DNA of 64,000 bases from Siphonodentalium dalli. Its lineage: Eukaryota > Mollusca > Scaphopoda > Gadilida > Siphonodentaliidae. Shown piece after piece: positions 58,001-63,207 of the stretch. How positions within the stretch are numbered: position 1 is the stretch's first letter; the number at the start of each line of letters is the position of its first letter. The notes beneath the pieces are model-generated. The model saw only the letters and a list, made by a program, of their open reading frames with translations, was not told the origin of the DNA and searched no databases. Both the position numbers and the translations under genes were made by a program. The stretch spans positions 112,737,319 to 112,801,318 of the forward strand of contig CP136066.1 in NCBI GenBank assembly GCA_032622095.1, given 5' to 3'.

Positions 58001-59905
58001 GAATATTTTCCATGTGTTTGGTCCTACAATTGGAGAGAATATTGCTGTATAATGATAATGCATCTCACATGACTGTCCCACCTTCTGATTTTCTTAGTGC
58101 TATGTGATACCCCTATTCCGTGAAGAGTTATCCGTGAAGTGGTCGACAATGTGACTACAACCGGGCACTACATACATTTAGTCCCGACCATATTTGGCAT
58201 GTGACATCACAGATTTGTTTGCGCTTGCCTTTGAAAACTTTCGTTTCATGCTGATCTATTTGAAATTGAAAGTACGATATTGTTTGCGTTATACTGGGTT
58301 AGCTGAGTTCACAAATTTGCCAGTATTTTGTGTTTTGTTGTTCCGTTCGGTGCATGGAGCAAATTATCTCAATAAAATCCATTCCGCAACAGCTCTTCCA
58401 TATTTTACTTTATCTCAAAAAGATCGGCTTCCATCTAAGAAATTTTACAAAATATTCTGTCATTATTTTTTTTCATTTTTGTATATATCTAAATGGTAAG
58501 CTATTAAATAAACCAATGTTCTTCTGAGTTGTGATTACTGCATCTCATATGCCAGTTTGAAGTACAGATGACCTGAATGAAAATTGTGGAACTTGTCAAT
58601 TTTGTCTTGGTCACATTTAGTCTCACATTTAGTCTCAGTCTGCTGGTACTTAAACCAGCTAAGATATTGGGATAGACAGCATCTGTCTATCCCAATACCT
58701 TAGCTGGTTTACAAACCAGCATACTGGGACTAGCTCACATTGTAATTTGCAATTCATCACTGATAACAAGTCAAATGGAGGTAGATGGTATACTGAAAAG
58801 ACGTTGTTCGATACAACATAATGATTAGAGCATGTTTTGTCACTGACCACTCCAGTTTAGTGCCCCTTGGGAATGATATAGTTCCTGACACGGCCCTCCG
58901 CTACGTGTCAGGAACTACATCGCTCCCTCGGGAACTTAAATTGGCATATTCAGCTCCAAGCCATGCTCTATTCATTAAATATTCCCCATTCATACAATGT
59001 TAAAAGTATGACTAATCCATTTTCTTCTTGAAAACAATTTCCTATCCAAAAATATTGTTATTCTACGGTAGCAGGCAGGAGGGACAAACATAAGATGTAT
59101 GGTTTAGAATTTGCATCATAATTTAAAATTGTTCAGATCTCTACCTTAAAATTTATTGTCAGATTGACTCTTTGCATGCAGCTTCATCTGTTCTGGAAAA
59201 TGGGCGTCCATCAAGTCCGAAGAAAGAACTGTTTGCAAAAGCAGTTGAGGTGAGATAGCTAAATTTAGCATTTTAAATTGATACAAATTATAAAGACGCA
59301 ATTTTGTGGTCACATGATAATGTCATTTATATCTGCAATTACATGCACTTAGAAAATAGGACGACCGTTGAAATTGAAGCCAATAATATTTTCAAGCCCT
59401 CATTAGTTGATGGCTTTCTCCATGCTGACATTTCAGAGTCTGGGGCAATTGACCCTCAGATTAAAGACTTGCTCAGAAATAATCGAGCTTTGAAATAGAA
59501 TAGAAATTAACAATGATGTTGTGGATGTACACGCTTTGTTTACCTTTGAATAGCCAAAAATTGCAGGAGAACAAGTATTTGCAGAGCTATATTCCATAAT
59601 AGAACAAAATTCACAATGATTGTTCATCACTTTTTATATATCTAAAAATTACTAAAAAAATCATGCTAATTTTAACTACTCACTTTCATTTATATAATGA
59701 GATTTTGAGTAATAGAAAACAGTCACACTATTATAAATTGTAATTTATCGTCATTTAGGCTGCAGAGAAGGCTGCTGAAGCTACTGCTGATATGAAAGCT
59801 CATGCTGGTCGAGCAAGCTACGTCAATCCAGACAAACTACGGAGTCCCGATCCAGGTGCCATCGCAGTGGTTGTATGGCTTAGAGCTATACTAGAAAAAG
59901 TTTAA
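27797..59905 (+). CDS. TKFC: Triokinase/FMN cyclase (dihydroxyacetone kinase family), complete 16-exon gene
   Basis: This gene encodes a 587-residue protein assembled from 16 exons (27797-28004, 33936-34046, 35135-35319, 37016-37094, 42993-43082, 43564-43598, 45089-45173, 46362-46451, 47771-47890, 49845-49973, 52742-52876, 54492-54610, 56594-56703, 57913-57946, 59163-59249, 59759-59905). All introns start GT and end AG, and the summed length of 1764 nt is an exact multiple of three. Known family role: ATP-dependent phosphorylation of dihydroxyacetone and D-glyceraldehyde in the cytosol (fructose and glycerol metabolism), plus conversion of FAD to cyclic FMN. The DhaK half carries [12 protein letters not shown] (59-70), [10 protein letters not shown] (114-123, catalytic-type Asp119) and GIHGEAG with His227, the expected covalent dihydroxyacetone-binding residue. 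The DhaL half carries [11 protein letters not shown] with Asp405, Asp410 and Asp412, then MGGSSG (456-461) and PGDRTM (505-510). Length is close to the human protein (about 575). An in-frame TGA 15 nt upstream fixes the start. No lesion was seen. Confidence 0.96.
28205..28605. mobile_element. Foldback element with GAGGCCCCCACCCCC ends (TKFC intron 1)
   Basis: The left end reads GAGGCCCCCCACCCCCC and the right end GGGGGTGGGGGCCTC. Inside both ends are repeated GTATTCCGTATTCC/TATTCCATAT words. No ORF is supported. Confidence 0.6.
28790..29450 (-). mobile_element. Crypton-like relic with a long palindrome (TKFC intron 1)
   Basis: On the minus strand 29209-29000 reads [20 protein letters not shown], then [11 protein letters not shown] and [18 protein letters not shown]. 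This resembles the N-terminal SAM-like part of Crypton-type tyrosine recombinases and their DUF3504 relatives (KIAA1958-like). The frame then breaks. At 28790-28975 two arms of about 75 nt (ACTTGATTTT..GGGCGTTA, CCCGAGGG..) are inverted around 28880. GGCATTAATATTGTTAACGC is duplicated near 29276 and 29337. The catalytic part is absent. Confidence 0.5.
30173..30300. repeat. GC-rich tandem repeat, about 55-nt unit, two copies
   Basis: The unit CGAGCTGGCCCAGGTCGACT, GTACCGAGTTGGCCCTGGG occurs twice nearly identically with partial copies at each side. The ORFs here (Gly/Arg/Pro-rich on one strand, Ser/Pro-rich on the other) are artefacts of the repeat. Confidence 0.8.
30345..30573. mobile_element. 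piggyBac-like MITE, same family (left end weak)
   Basis: The right end reads CATGAAAGGG followed by TTAA (30574-30577). Inside are the paired hairpins with CCAATGCATTCTCTTATAAA and the GCACTGGCGCAGG word. The left boundary is not clear. Confidence 0.55.
30582..31192. mobile_element. Element made of inverted 'GCTGAAGGGGTCACTCTCACC' word arrays (intron 1)
   Basis: AAGGCTGAAGGGGTCACTCT with TGTACACAGG..TTTTGAAAAT occurs directly at 30588-30670 and 30889-30970, and inverted at 30830-30885 and 31135-31190. The central junction near 30888 (CCTTCAGCATTAATAAGGCTG) is a palindrome. Confidence 0.6.
31725..32183. mobile_element. Element end with 'AATTGCACTTCAGCACAATTG' words (intron 1)
   Basis: Words such as AATTCAATTGCACTTCTGTG (31742) and AATTGCGCTTTAGCACAATT (32005) flank a middle without coding signal. 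The right end reads AAATGTGAATTTGGCCTCCC, identical to the element at 24.3-26.0 kb, but the array words differ. Confidence 0.55.
32335..32945. mobile_element. Element with 'CGGCCAATAAGT' words and an inner foldback (intron 1)
   Basis: GCCAATAAGT occurs four times at 32350-32420 and a related GGCCGATAAGTCAGC near 32917. Within it, 32757-32887 is a palindrome with ends TTAATTGGTTGTTTCC and GGAAACAACCAATTAA, arms of about 55 nt and a short loop. Confidence 0.55.
33936..34046 (+). CDS. TKFC: TKFC exon 2
   Basis: It begins after TTTCCAG and ends before GTGTGT, phase 1 at both ends. It encodes [20 protein letters not shown] and onward to residue 106, matching the family pattern GFIGxGMLxxVxAGxxFxSP that follows the HEPAHAG motif. 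Intron 2 (34047-35134) contains a hAT-like element. Confidence 0.95.
34138..34871. mobile_element. hAT-like element with perfect 8-bp target duplication (intron 2)
   Basis: The ends are TAGGGTCCTGCGAA and TTCGCAGGAGCCTA, imperfect inverted repeats. ACCATATG flanks both sides exactly (34130-34137, 34872-34879). Just inside the ends are arrays of ATCGAATCGAATATCGAA and the like. Eight-bp duplication with a TAGGG start is characteristic of hAT elements. No transposase frame. Confidence 0.8.
35135..35319 (+). CDS. TKFC: TKFC exon 3 (catalytic Asp region)
   Basis: It begins after TTACAG and ends in AAG before GTATAC. It encodes the family signature [15 protein letters not shown], with Asp119 as the expected general base, and [13 protein letters not shown] at the end. 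It ends in phase 0. Intron 3 is 35320-37015. Confidence 0.95.
35757..36530. mobile_element. Element with inverted 'GGGCCGACTTCTCCTG' words (intron 3)
   Basis: The left end carries CAGCCCCTGAGAATTCGGCC and AGAAGTTGGCCCC (35765-35835). The right end carries the inverted forms GGGGCCGATTTCTCCTGGGA and GGGCCGACTT (36447-36530). The middle holds a 25-nt T run and a GCTGCTGCTGTTG tract. Confidence 0.55.
37016..37094 (+). CDS. TKFC: TKFC exon 4
   Basis: It begins after TCTAG and ends ATGG before GTTAGT. It encodes [15 protein letters not shown] and onward to residue 194, matching the VAGALAExGxxLxEI helix of the family. Intron 4 (37095-42992) is 5.9 kb and holds the antisense LINE. Confidence 0.93.
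37889..39892 (-). CDS. LINE reverse transcriptase, 667-codon open frame
   Basis: Reverse transcriptase of a non-LTR retrotransposon, which would copy the element's RNA at a nicked target. Motifs in order: SKVIPLHK (201-208), NYWPISILP (217-225), [10 protein letters not shown] (253-262), [10 protein letters not shown] (289-298), [11 protein letters not shown] (346-356) and [11 protein letters not shown] (375-385), then [17 protein letters not shown] and a C-terminal region ending [11 protein letters not shown]. The usual NYRPIS arginine is Trp here, consistent with CpG decay. The true ORF2 starts further upstream; this frame begins at a methionine within EPWMTKGL after a frameshift, so it is not an independent gene. 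The FADD catalytic box is intact. Confidence 0.85.
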   Translation of the reverse strand: MTKGLINSSLVKNKLYIKNIKKLSILNVDKYKTFCRIYKQLIRKSKQLYYNNVLQENKFDMRRTWVILKNTLKLSNNTPKMPSNVSHENTVISEPGKIAQVFNEYFMKIGQKTSDDAPCNPDKHFADYLTHSNTGNFFLFPTDDNEILKISDKVIGKGTADIDHLTSKLMKQTIPETSRALSHIFNLSFKLGIFPDRLKISKVIPLHKNESPSKITNYWPISILPVFSKLLEKLMQSRLFSFLQKHNILHKHQYGFRKNHSTIHHLMHLLDHVAENNDTPTKDSTLAIFIDLSKAFDTINHEILLGKLEHYGIRGVSKDWFRSYLTGRKQYVDCQGHTSVLKRITCGVPQGSVLGPTIFLLYVNDMLQFTKMNMLSFADDTTLYSSGYDKKKIKKASITELKHIFEWCCCNKLSINTAKSKFMLIHPKGNEEKWRNFTLKMNGIELVRVGNQMQVQSIKFLGIIMDENLTFKTHISMIQRKLNHTLYCLNKVKNILPKESRKILYNSLVHSHLLYCLPVWGHSCHASVLSTLQKRAIRILCKSKYNSHTEPLFKQENILMFKDLYTMHAAIFMCNWSKRNLPKSFEKLFPYSLGVNTRQANKLRSKTPRTCFSENLPTHTFPNMWILINSKIKNCKFNYVFKKLLSTELIGKYSATCNIKSCYICDR
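39889..40957 (-). pseudogene. LINE endonuclease region, broken frame
   Basis: Successive frames read [57 protein letters not shown], then [20 protein letters not shown] and [11 protein letters not shown]. These are the ordered landmarks of an APE-type endonuclease (N-R-xL-N, LSE, GGxGxF, YRPP, DH). The GDFN segment is missing. Two stops and two frame changes make it non-functional. Confidence 0.8.
41700..42325. repeat. Dispersed repeat, copy 1 (intron 4)
   Basis: A phrase running ACTTTGTCCGAGCTTGTATT, CCAACATTTTCTGGCCAATT, GCAGTTTTTCTCAACTGCCA and TTGGGACAGCCC (41985-42122) recurs at 44660-44800. A flanking block (42160-42300) resembles 48270-48370. Confidence 0.7.
42530..42710. mobile_element. 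Solo end related to the 24.3-kb element family (intron 4)
   Basis: TTACACTTCAGTATAAGT and TTGTACTTCAGTGCAACTTA words are followed by ATAAATGTGAAAAAGGCCTT, a diverged form of the family's right end. Confidence 0.4.
42993..43082 (+). CDS. TKFC: TKFC exon 5
   Basis: It begins after CTTACAG and ends before GTAAGT. It encodes [18 protein letters not shown] and ELGLG, the conserved segment of DhaK leading to the active-site histidine. Both ends are phase 1. Confidence 0.94.
43564..43598 (+). CDS. TKFC: TKFC exon 6 (35-nt micro-exon with substrate-binding His)
   Basis: This 35-nt exon lies between CAG and GTATGA. It encodes [12 protein letters not shown], including His227, which in dihydroxyacetone kinases forms the covalent hemiaminal with the substrate. 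Its small size would make it easy to miss, but frame and homology both require it. Confidence 0.94.
44225..44805. repeat. Dispersed repeat, copy 2 with internal tandem units (intron 6)
   Basis: It starts TACCCCCACGAGTTGTGTGG and a CCGTCCGTCCAT tract. It then holds three diverged units with TTTTCGACTTAGAA, CATAACTTTGTC.GAGCTT and ATTCCTAC, ending CCCATTGGGACAGCCCACCT as at 42.12 kb. Confidence 0.65.
45089..45173 (+). CDS. TKFC: TKFC exon 7
   Basis: It begins after ATCCTAG and ends AAAG before GTGACC. It encodes [20 protein letters not shown] and onward, matching the helix with the LDHMTN signature before the VNNLGG strand. Confidence 0.94.
45373..46110 (+). pseudogene. LINE reverse-transcriptase relic (intron 7)
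   Basis: The frame reads [30 protein letters not shown], then [35 protein letters not shown] and [15 protein letters not shown]. After frame changes it continues RLIHFNLTS and [12 protein letters not shown] to about 46110. These are ordered landmarks of the RT palm through C-terminus of a Jockey/CR1-like element. The palm box is FIDD rather than FADD, and several stops are present. Confidence 0.85.
46165..46258 (-). repeat. tRNA-like SINE head (intron 7)
   Basis: On the minus strand the sequence reads GGAGCTCTGTTGCTCAATAG, TTAGTATTC, then GACATGAGTTTGATGCCTGC. The first part resembles an A box (TRGCTCAGTNGG) and the second a B box (GAGTTCGATNCC), about 45 nt apart. It is decayed and probably a SINE or tRNA pseudogene, not a functional tRNA. 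Confidence 0.45.
46362..46451 (+). CDS. TKFC: TKFC exon 8
   Basis: It begins after TTTTTTTCAG, a strong polypyrimidine acceptor, and ends before GTATGT. It encodes [20 protein letters not shown] and onward. VNNLGGLS is a strongly conserved family signature. Confidence 0.95.
46672..46745 (+). repeat. Possible tRNA-like sequence (intron 8)
   Basis: TTGGTCTAGTGGTTGAAACA resembles a tRNA A box, and GACAGGTGAATTCCTTCCTG lies where a B box would be. The B box is poor. Confidence 0.3.
47035..47600. repeat. Diverged tandem repeat, 'GCCATCTTGGATTT' family (intron 8)
   Basis: About three units share CAGCCATCTTGGATTT, CTTTGCATGACTAAAT, GGCACACC, CACATCTC..ACCAAACTTCA and GATGGGAGC. The same units make up much of 55.4-57.4 kb. 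Confidence 0.7.
47771..47890 (+). CDS. TKFC: TKFC exon 9
   Basis: It begins after TTATTATAG and ends before GTTAGT. It encodes a segment ending [20 protein letters not shown] and onward, matching the GTFMSALEMPGISLTLL end of the DhaK domain. An upstream in-frame ATG at 47701 is intronic and not needed. Confidence 0.95.
49845..49973 (+). CDS. TKFC: TKFC exon 10 (interdomain linker)
   Basis: It begins after TTGGCAG and ends before GTTAGA. It encodes [20 protein letters not shown] and onward, then a basic stretch and four consecutive Asp residues. This is the low-complexity linker between DhaK and DhaL halves, expected to be poorly conserved. The call rests mainly on the DAxTxAxAW start, the splice sites and an unbroken frame. 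Confidence 0.9.
50030..50700. repeat. Tandem repeat, about 155-160-nt unit, four copies (intron 10)
   Basis: Each unit runs ACGTCACAGGGCTCATTTCC, ACAAATGTCAACGGATTTCA, ATGAGTTCAC.TGACCAGTAT, GAACGAGTTCGCAAACCAGG and TTATTGGACTTTGTTTATT. A CCGTCCGTCCGT tract precedes the first unit. Part of a fifth unit continues at 52080-52115 beyond the inserted Mutator-like element. Confidence 0.85.
50718..52078. mobile_element. Mutator-like non-autonomous element, about 105-bp inverted ends, 9-bp target duplication (intron 10)
   Basis: It starts TAGTCCAAGTCTTCTCGTAC and ends with the reverse complement; the arms match over about 105 nt with a few mismatches. TCCCATGAC flanks both sides exactly (50709-50717, 52079-52087). 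Long arms with 9-bp duplications are typical of Mutator-like elements. It is inserted in a unit of the tandem repeat above. The 1.1-kb interior has short open frames (e.g. 51434-51700 +) with no recognised domain, and a palindrome CCGAAGTGATTCGGACCACT near 51740. Confidence 0.75.
52742..52876 (+). CDS. TKFC: TKFC exon 11 (DhaL Mg-ATP site)
   Basis: It begins after TTTCTTCAG and ends before GTAAGA. It encodes the start of the DhaL domain with [13 protein letters not shown]. Asp405, Asp410 and Asp412 correspond to the three metal-chelating aspartates of the family. Confidence 0.95.
53340..53810. repeat. Two direct copies of a 200-nt non-coding repeat (intron 11)
   Basis: The order AAAGCCACATG, ACACCTAATAA, TTTGCTTTTGAA, AAATACTTGAACTGCC, ATATGTCCC.GAAAGAC and CATTGAAGTCATAAAAA occurs at 53355-53500 and 53617-53755. 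Confidence 0.75.
54492..54610 (+). CDS. TKFC: TKFC exon 12
   Basis: It begins after TATTCCAG and ends GGAGGG before GTGAGT. It encodes [15 protein letters not shown], then [15 protein letters not shown], matching the LxxxMGGSSGALY phosphate-binding loop of DhaL. It ends in phase 0. Confidence 0.94.
55020..55225. repeat. Diverged copy of the 'GACCTGTATTTTGATAT' family (intron 12)
   Basis: GTCCAGGTCAAGTTCGAATA, TTTCGACTTAGAATCTGTCC and TCCGGATGAGAACTT resemble, inverted in part, the units at 21.9-22.4 kb. Weak. Confidence 0.35.
55378..56460. repeat. Diverged tandem repeat, 'GCCATCTTGGATTT' family (intron 12)
   Basis: It starts with TTTAGTTCAACTTGACGAAG, TCAAGTTTGAG and a CCATCCGTGCATC phrase. 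It continues as about six diverged units with CATCACCAAACTTCATA, GGGTGACC..TAGATGGGAGC and GCAGCCATCTTGGATTTTAC. Confidence 0.75.
56594..56703 (+). CDS. TKFC: TKFC exon 13
   Basis: It begins after GTATTGCAG and ends ATGAG before GTAGAA. It encodes [13 protein letters not shown] and a helix ending QLGIQAIMR. Joined to exon 12 it reads SSGG-FYSLF where most family members have SSGALYGLF, a mild variant. Confidence 0.92.
56755..57380. repeat. Second copy of the 'GCCATCTTGGATTT' repeat (intron 13)
   Basis: It begins TTTTTAGCTCGACTTGACAA, AGTCAAGTTTGAGCTATTG, parallel to 55378, then three units with the same phrases. The matching start suggests a defined 5' end of a transposable unit. Confidence 0.75.
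57913..57946 (+). CDS. TKFC: TKFC exon 14 (34-nt micro-exon)
   Basis: This 34-nt exon lies between TTTTAG and GTAAGA. It encodes (R)[11 protein letters not shown], matching YGxAxPGDRTM of the DhaL nucleotide site. It restores phase 0. Confidence 0.94.
58630..58732. mobile_element. 103-bp foldback MITE of the Mutator-like family (intron 14)
   Basis: Its arms, TAGTCTCAGTCTGCTGGTAC and AACCAGCTAAGATATTGGGA, then TAGACAG, mirror each other around 58680 and match the ends of the 50.7-52.1-kb element. CTCACATT flanks both sides (58622-58629, 58734-58741); the ninth base differs. It is the element with its interior lost. Confidence 0.7.
58855..58942. repeat. Palindrome (intron 14)
   Basis: AGTTCCTGACACG and CGTGTCAGGAACT form a perfect 13-bp stem (58880-58892, 58904-58916). 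Outer flanks (TTTAGTGCCCCTTGGGA and TCCCTCGGGAACTTAAA) pair partly. Confidence 0.6.
59163..59249 (+). CDS. TKFC: TKFC exon 15
   Basis: It begins after TTGTCAG and ends GAG before GTGAGA. It encodes [14 protein letters not shown] and a helix ending FAKAVE. The IDSL start continues directly from PGDRTM in exon 14. Confidence 0.92.
59759..59905 (+). CDS. TKFC: TKFC exon 16 (C-terminus and stop)
   Basis: It begins after ATTTAG and ends in TAA. It encodes [20 protein letters not shown] and continues [23 protein letters not shown], matching the AxxGRASY and DPGAxA signatures at the end of DhaL proteins. Confidence 0.95.
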   Translation, partial: AAEKAAEATADMKAHAGRASYVNPDKLRSPDPGAIAVVVWLRAILEKV

Positions 59906-62898
59906 GCCATTTGTATTTCCAATATCATTCTTTTATGATGCTGTGTCCATTTTTACCAACTTGTCCACAAATTGTGTGTGTTAATGAAAATCATACTGTA
60001 TTAACTGTAGATTTGGTGGGATTTGGCAAAGAAAGCAGTTAGTGGATGCTGTAACGAGTCGAAACATGATATGGCATGCGCTTAGCATGACATATAGTCA
60101 GCAATCAGCAACTGATGATGGTCTTATCAAAACATTTTGGCATCTTTTTAACTCATTGGGAGTAATTTTCAAAAACATAGAAATTCTACCTTTGGCATTA
60201 AATGAATCTTGTTTTTGTGGGGTACGTTCTAAAACTATTTTCAAAATTCTAATAAACCGCTCCGGGATCCAGCTTCCACCTCAAAATTCATGTCATCAGA
60301 ACGAGGACCAATTTGTCTGCGAGAAATTGGGACCTTGGTCATCATCACTTTTAGCCTTGAATCTTCTTTAATATGCCTATAGCAGACAAAACTCCCCTTT
60401 ATTTTGACATCCATACATTTGTGCACCACCTTCATTATGTGGGGACATTATATGACGGATAGGTTTGAGCCATTGTTTCTTTCACTATATTTATTTTGAC
60501 GGATGGAAGGGCTATGTGGTCCGTCACGATCGTCAGTCCGTCCTCAGTTCTGACAATACTTATGAATTAACTCATGAAATAACACGGGGACGTTTGCGGA
60601 TTGTACAGTGGTAAGTTCCAGGTTCGACACCATATATACATAGGCGGCGACATAACAAACGGCACGGCATCGGAAAGATATCGCGGGAATTCGGCCATTT
60701 TCGGATAAGTTCCTTACTTTCCATTGATGACGGACATGCTAAATTAATGCAACGGGAACGCGGCCATTTTGAATTTTCGGACACCTCCCAATTTTGACGG
60801 ACATACCACAACTATGATTCTTCGGTACAAGAGATCATTATTGATTGATATAACATATACTGGTCGGGGAATATTATCTTATACTTATAATACTGGAATA
60901 TCAGCCATGGAGATATCAACGTAGCTGTTATGATAACGCGGGAATCTGTAAAATATATTAATTTGTGCGCCCGCGCGCTGCAATCTCGGAGGAATCCGAT
61001 ACCTCTCGCTACAACAACGGCACCTCCGATGATTATATAAATAAAATAACCTGGCCACGACTGCGTGTGGGATTTAAAGTTGCATATGTTGTGTTTTGTA
61101 TATGTACACCAATATGTAAGCAATTCATGAGATTCAGGATTCTCTACAATTTTATTTACACTATTTTTATTTTTGACTGGCTAATACTGCTCCTACGGCA
61201 GACTGTCTGTTCATCATTAGCATAATATTAGCTTCCGGTGAGCAAGGCGGGGTACCTTGTTTGTGGGCCCAGGACACTGTGGCATAACCCTTTGCTCATT
61301 CTGAATATGGGCACCATAAAACGGAAATGCATTGTCGCCAAACTTACTGGCTGTTTTCATTCTCTGGTCACTGAATGTTTGATAGACAAAGAAAAATATA
61401 TGTTTTGATGTTCAACCCACCAAATAGTTTACTGAAAACCTTCTCAAAAGTTTATAATCAAGGTCACTAACTCATAGTGCTTCAAATGATAAAAAAGTTT
61501 GTTTTGATTATGCTATGCATTTGTTATTTGAAACTCTGTACCATGTGCCCTTCCATTCCTATATTCTCAGATATATTGAACGTTTGTTGAATTTATTTTC
61601 TGAACATTTCCTAAGGGAACTCCTCGTCAATCAGATTTCATAAAGAAAGGGTTAAATTAAAAAGTTCAAATCGTTGATATCATATTATAAATGTGTTAAA
61701 AATACCCTTTTCAAACACCACCTCATTATAAATCTCTAAACAGAATATTGCTATGTTGGATTTCATTGTGAAGATCTTTCTTGGTTTGAAATTATGACAA
61801 TTATTGCTATATGCTTGTGCATCTCTATAGTGGATATGTCATTTAAGAAGCCCATCGACAATCTGTAACATGTGGCTGAGTCTATCTATTAATGAAAACT
61901 ACAGTGTGTTAAAAATCATATATCTCAAAAAAGTATAAGTGATCTTTCACATAGATGTAATTGTAAGCAATCCTAAATGTATAGTGCTAGTTTAAAAAAT
62001 TATAATGAATGGTCACAGCATCTTTTAATTATACCTCATAAATATGAATCATATCAGATATACTTTACACATATCTTAATCATTTGGACTATAATATTTT
62101 TCATGCAACGCATCAGTCAACAAATAACAAAATTGTGTGAAAAATATTCTAATGCATGATGAGAAATTCACGTTCTGATTGTCCCACACAGAATTTACCA
62201 TCAGAAGACCTCACTAATTTTGGCTGTATTGGCATGTAAAGTATATATAAACGTGTAAAATATTTTTCAAACAAATTTGATTCATTGAGTCAAAGATTTT
62301 GTGGTTACAGTACTCACACTGACAACATTTTTAGGATTATTTTCTCATATGGTGACAACTACAAATTCCAGAAGCATAACCGGAACGAATTCAGATTTGA
62401 AAATCTACATTTATACAAATAGCAGGGTCGATCTGGATGAAATTTCATATCAAGAGGTATCTCAGCTTTGACAGTAGTAACATGCGTTGGGTCTAGATTT
62501 TGTATAGTATCACCTTCTGGTGTAAATGATGGCACACTTCTGTCACCACAGTTGTTTTCAAATGTATCTCATTCATTTCTGGATAGACCAGGTTAGAACT
62601 CGGTACATGCCGATAACTCGATCCCTTTGGTTGTACTGGTCTGTTCCAATAGACCAGTCAATGATCTTGTGTTATTTAAATGTACCATTGCATGAATTTA
62701 GATATGAATAATGTTGTTACTCACTTGTTGTATCATGCACTATATTTATAGAGATAAATCAATTTAAATCCAGTCTAACTTAACTCCTAACTGTCTGGGC
62801 TGAAGGAGAATATCACTCAATCTTTTTGACAATCCAAGGTGCTTCGCGACAATCTACTCTCTACTCATAAATATGAGCTTTATATCTATATATAGATA
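59906..62898. other. Downstream of TKFC: no recognisable gene
   Basis: AT-rich sequence. GACGGAT/GACGGACAT phrases recur at 60455-60790. Short open frames here (for example 60042-60371 +) show no known motif. I see no second gene before the window end. Confidence 0.5.
60251..60256 (+). promoter_or_regulatory. Candidate poly(A) signal AATAAA downstream of TKFC
   Basis: An AATAAA hexamer lies about 345 nt after the TKFC stop codon, and none was seen closer on the + strand. In AT-rich DNA this may be chance. Confidence 0.35.
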
Positions 62899-62995
62899 CT
62901 AGAAGGTGACCCGACTTCGTCCGGGCTATTCAAAAACCAAATTTCAAGTCGATTGCTCCACCCGTTTCCTAGATCTGGTCTGCGCATGTGTTTGA
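62899..62995 (-). mobile_element. Helitron-like 3' end fragment
   Basis: Read on the minus strand it ends GAATAGCCCGGACGAAGTCG, then GGTCACCTTCTAG, nearly identical to the end of element 3. The rest, rightward on the plus strand, fades within about 100 nt, so the element is 5'-truncated. Confidence 0.65.
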
Positions 62996-63207
62996 TGTTC
63001 CAGGGTTATGAATGATATTAAAAAACCTTTCAATGGAGTCAGTTTTATGTTTTTTTGGATATTCCCATTATATTTCTCCACTTGAAAATGGCCATAATGT
63101 CAACATCCAGCACACGATCTAATGACGTCACTCAGCAGTGAAGAGGTTAATAGGAAATAAAAAATGTTTCATAAACATTTACTAAGAAACCTGAATACAA
63201 CTTCAAG

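Noticed and set aside
60042-60371. 109-codon open frame downstream of TKFC
   Set aside because: No recognisable domain, low-complexity context; probably chance or 3' flank.
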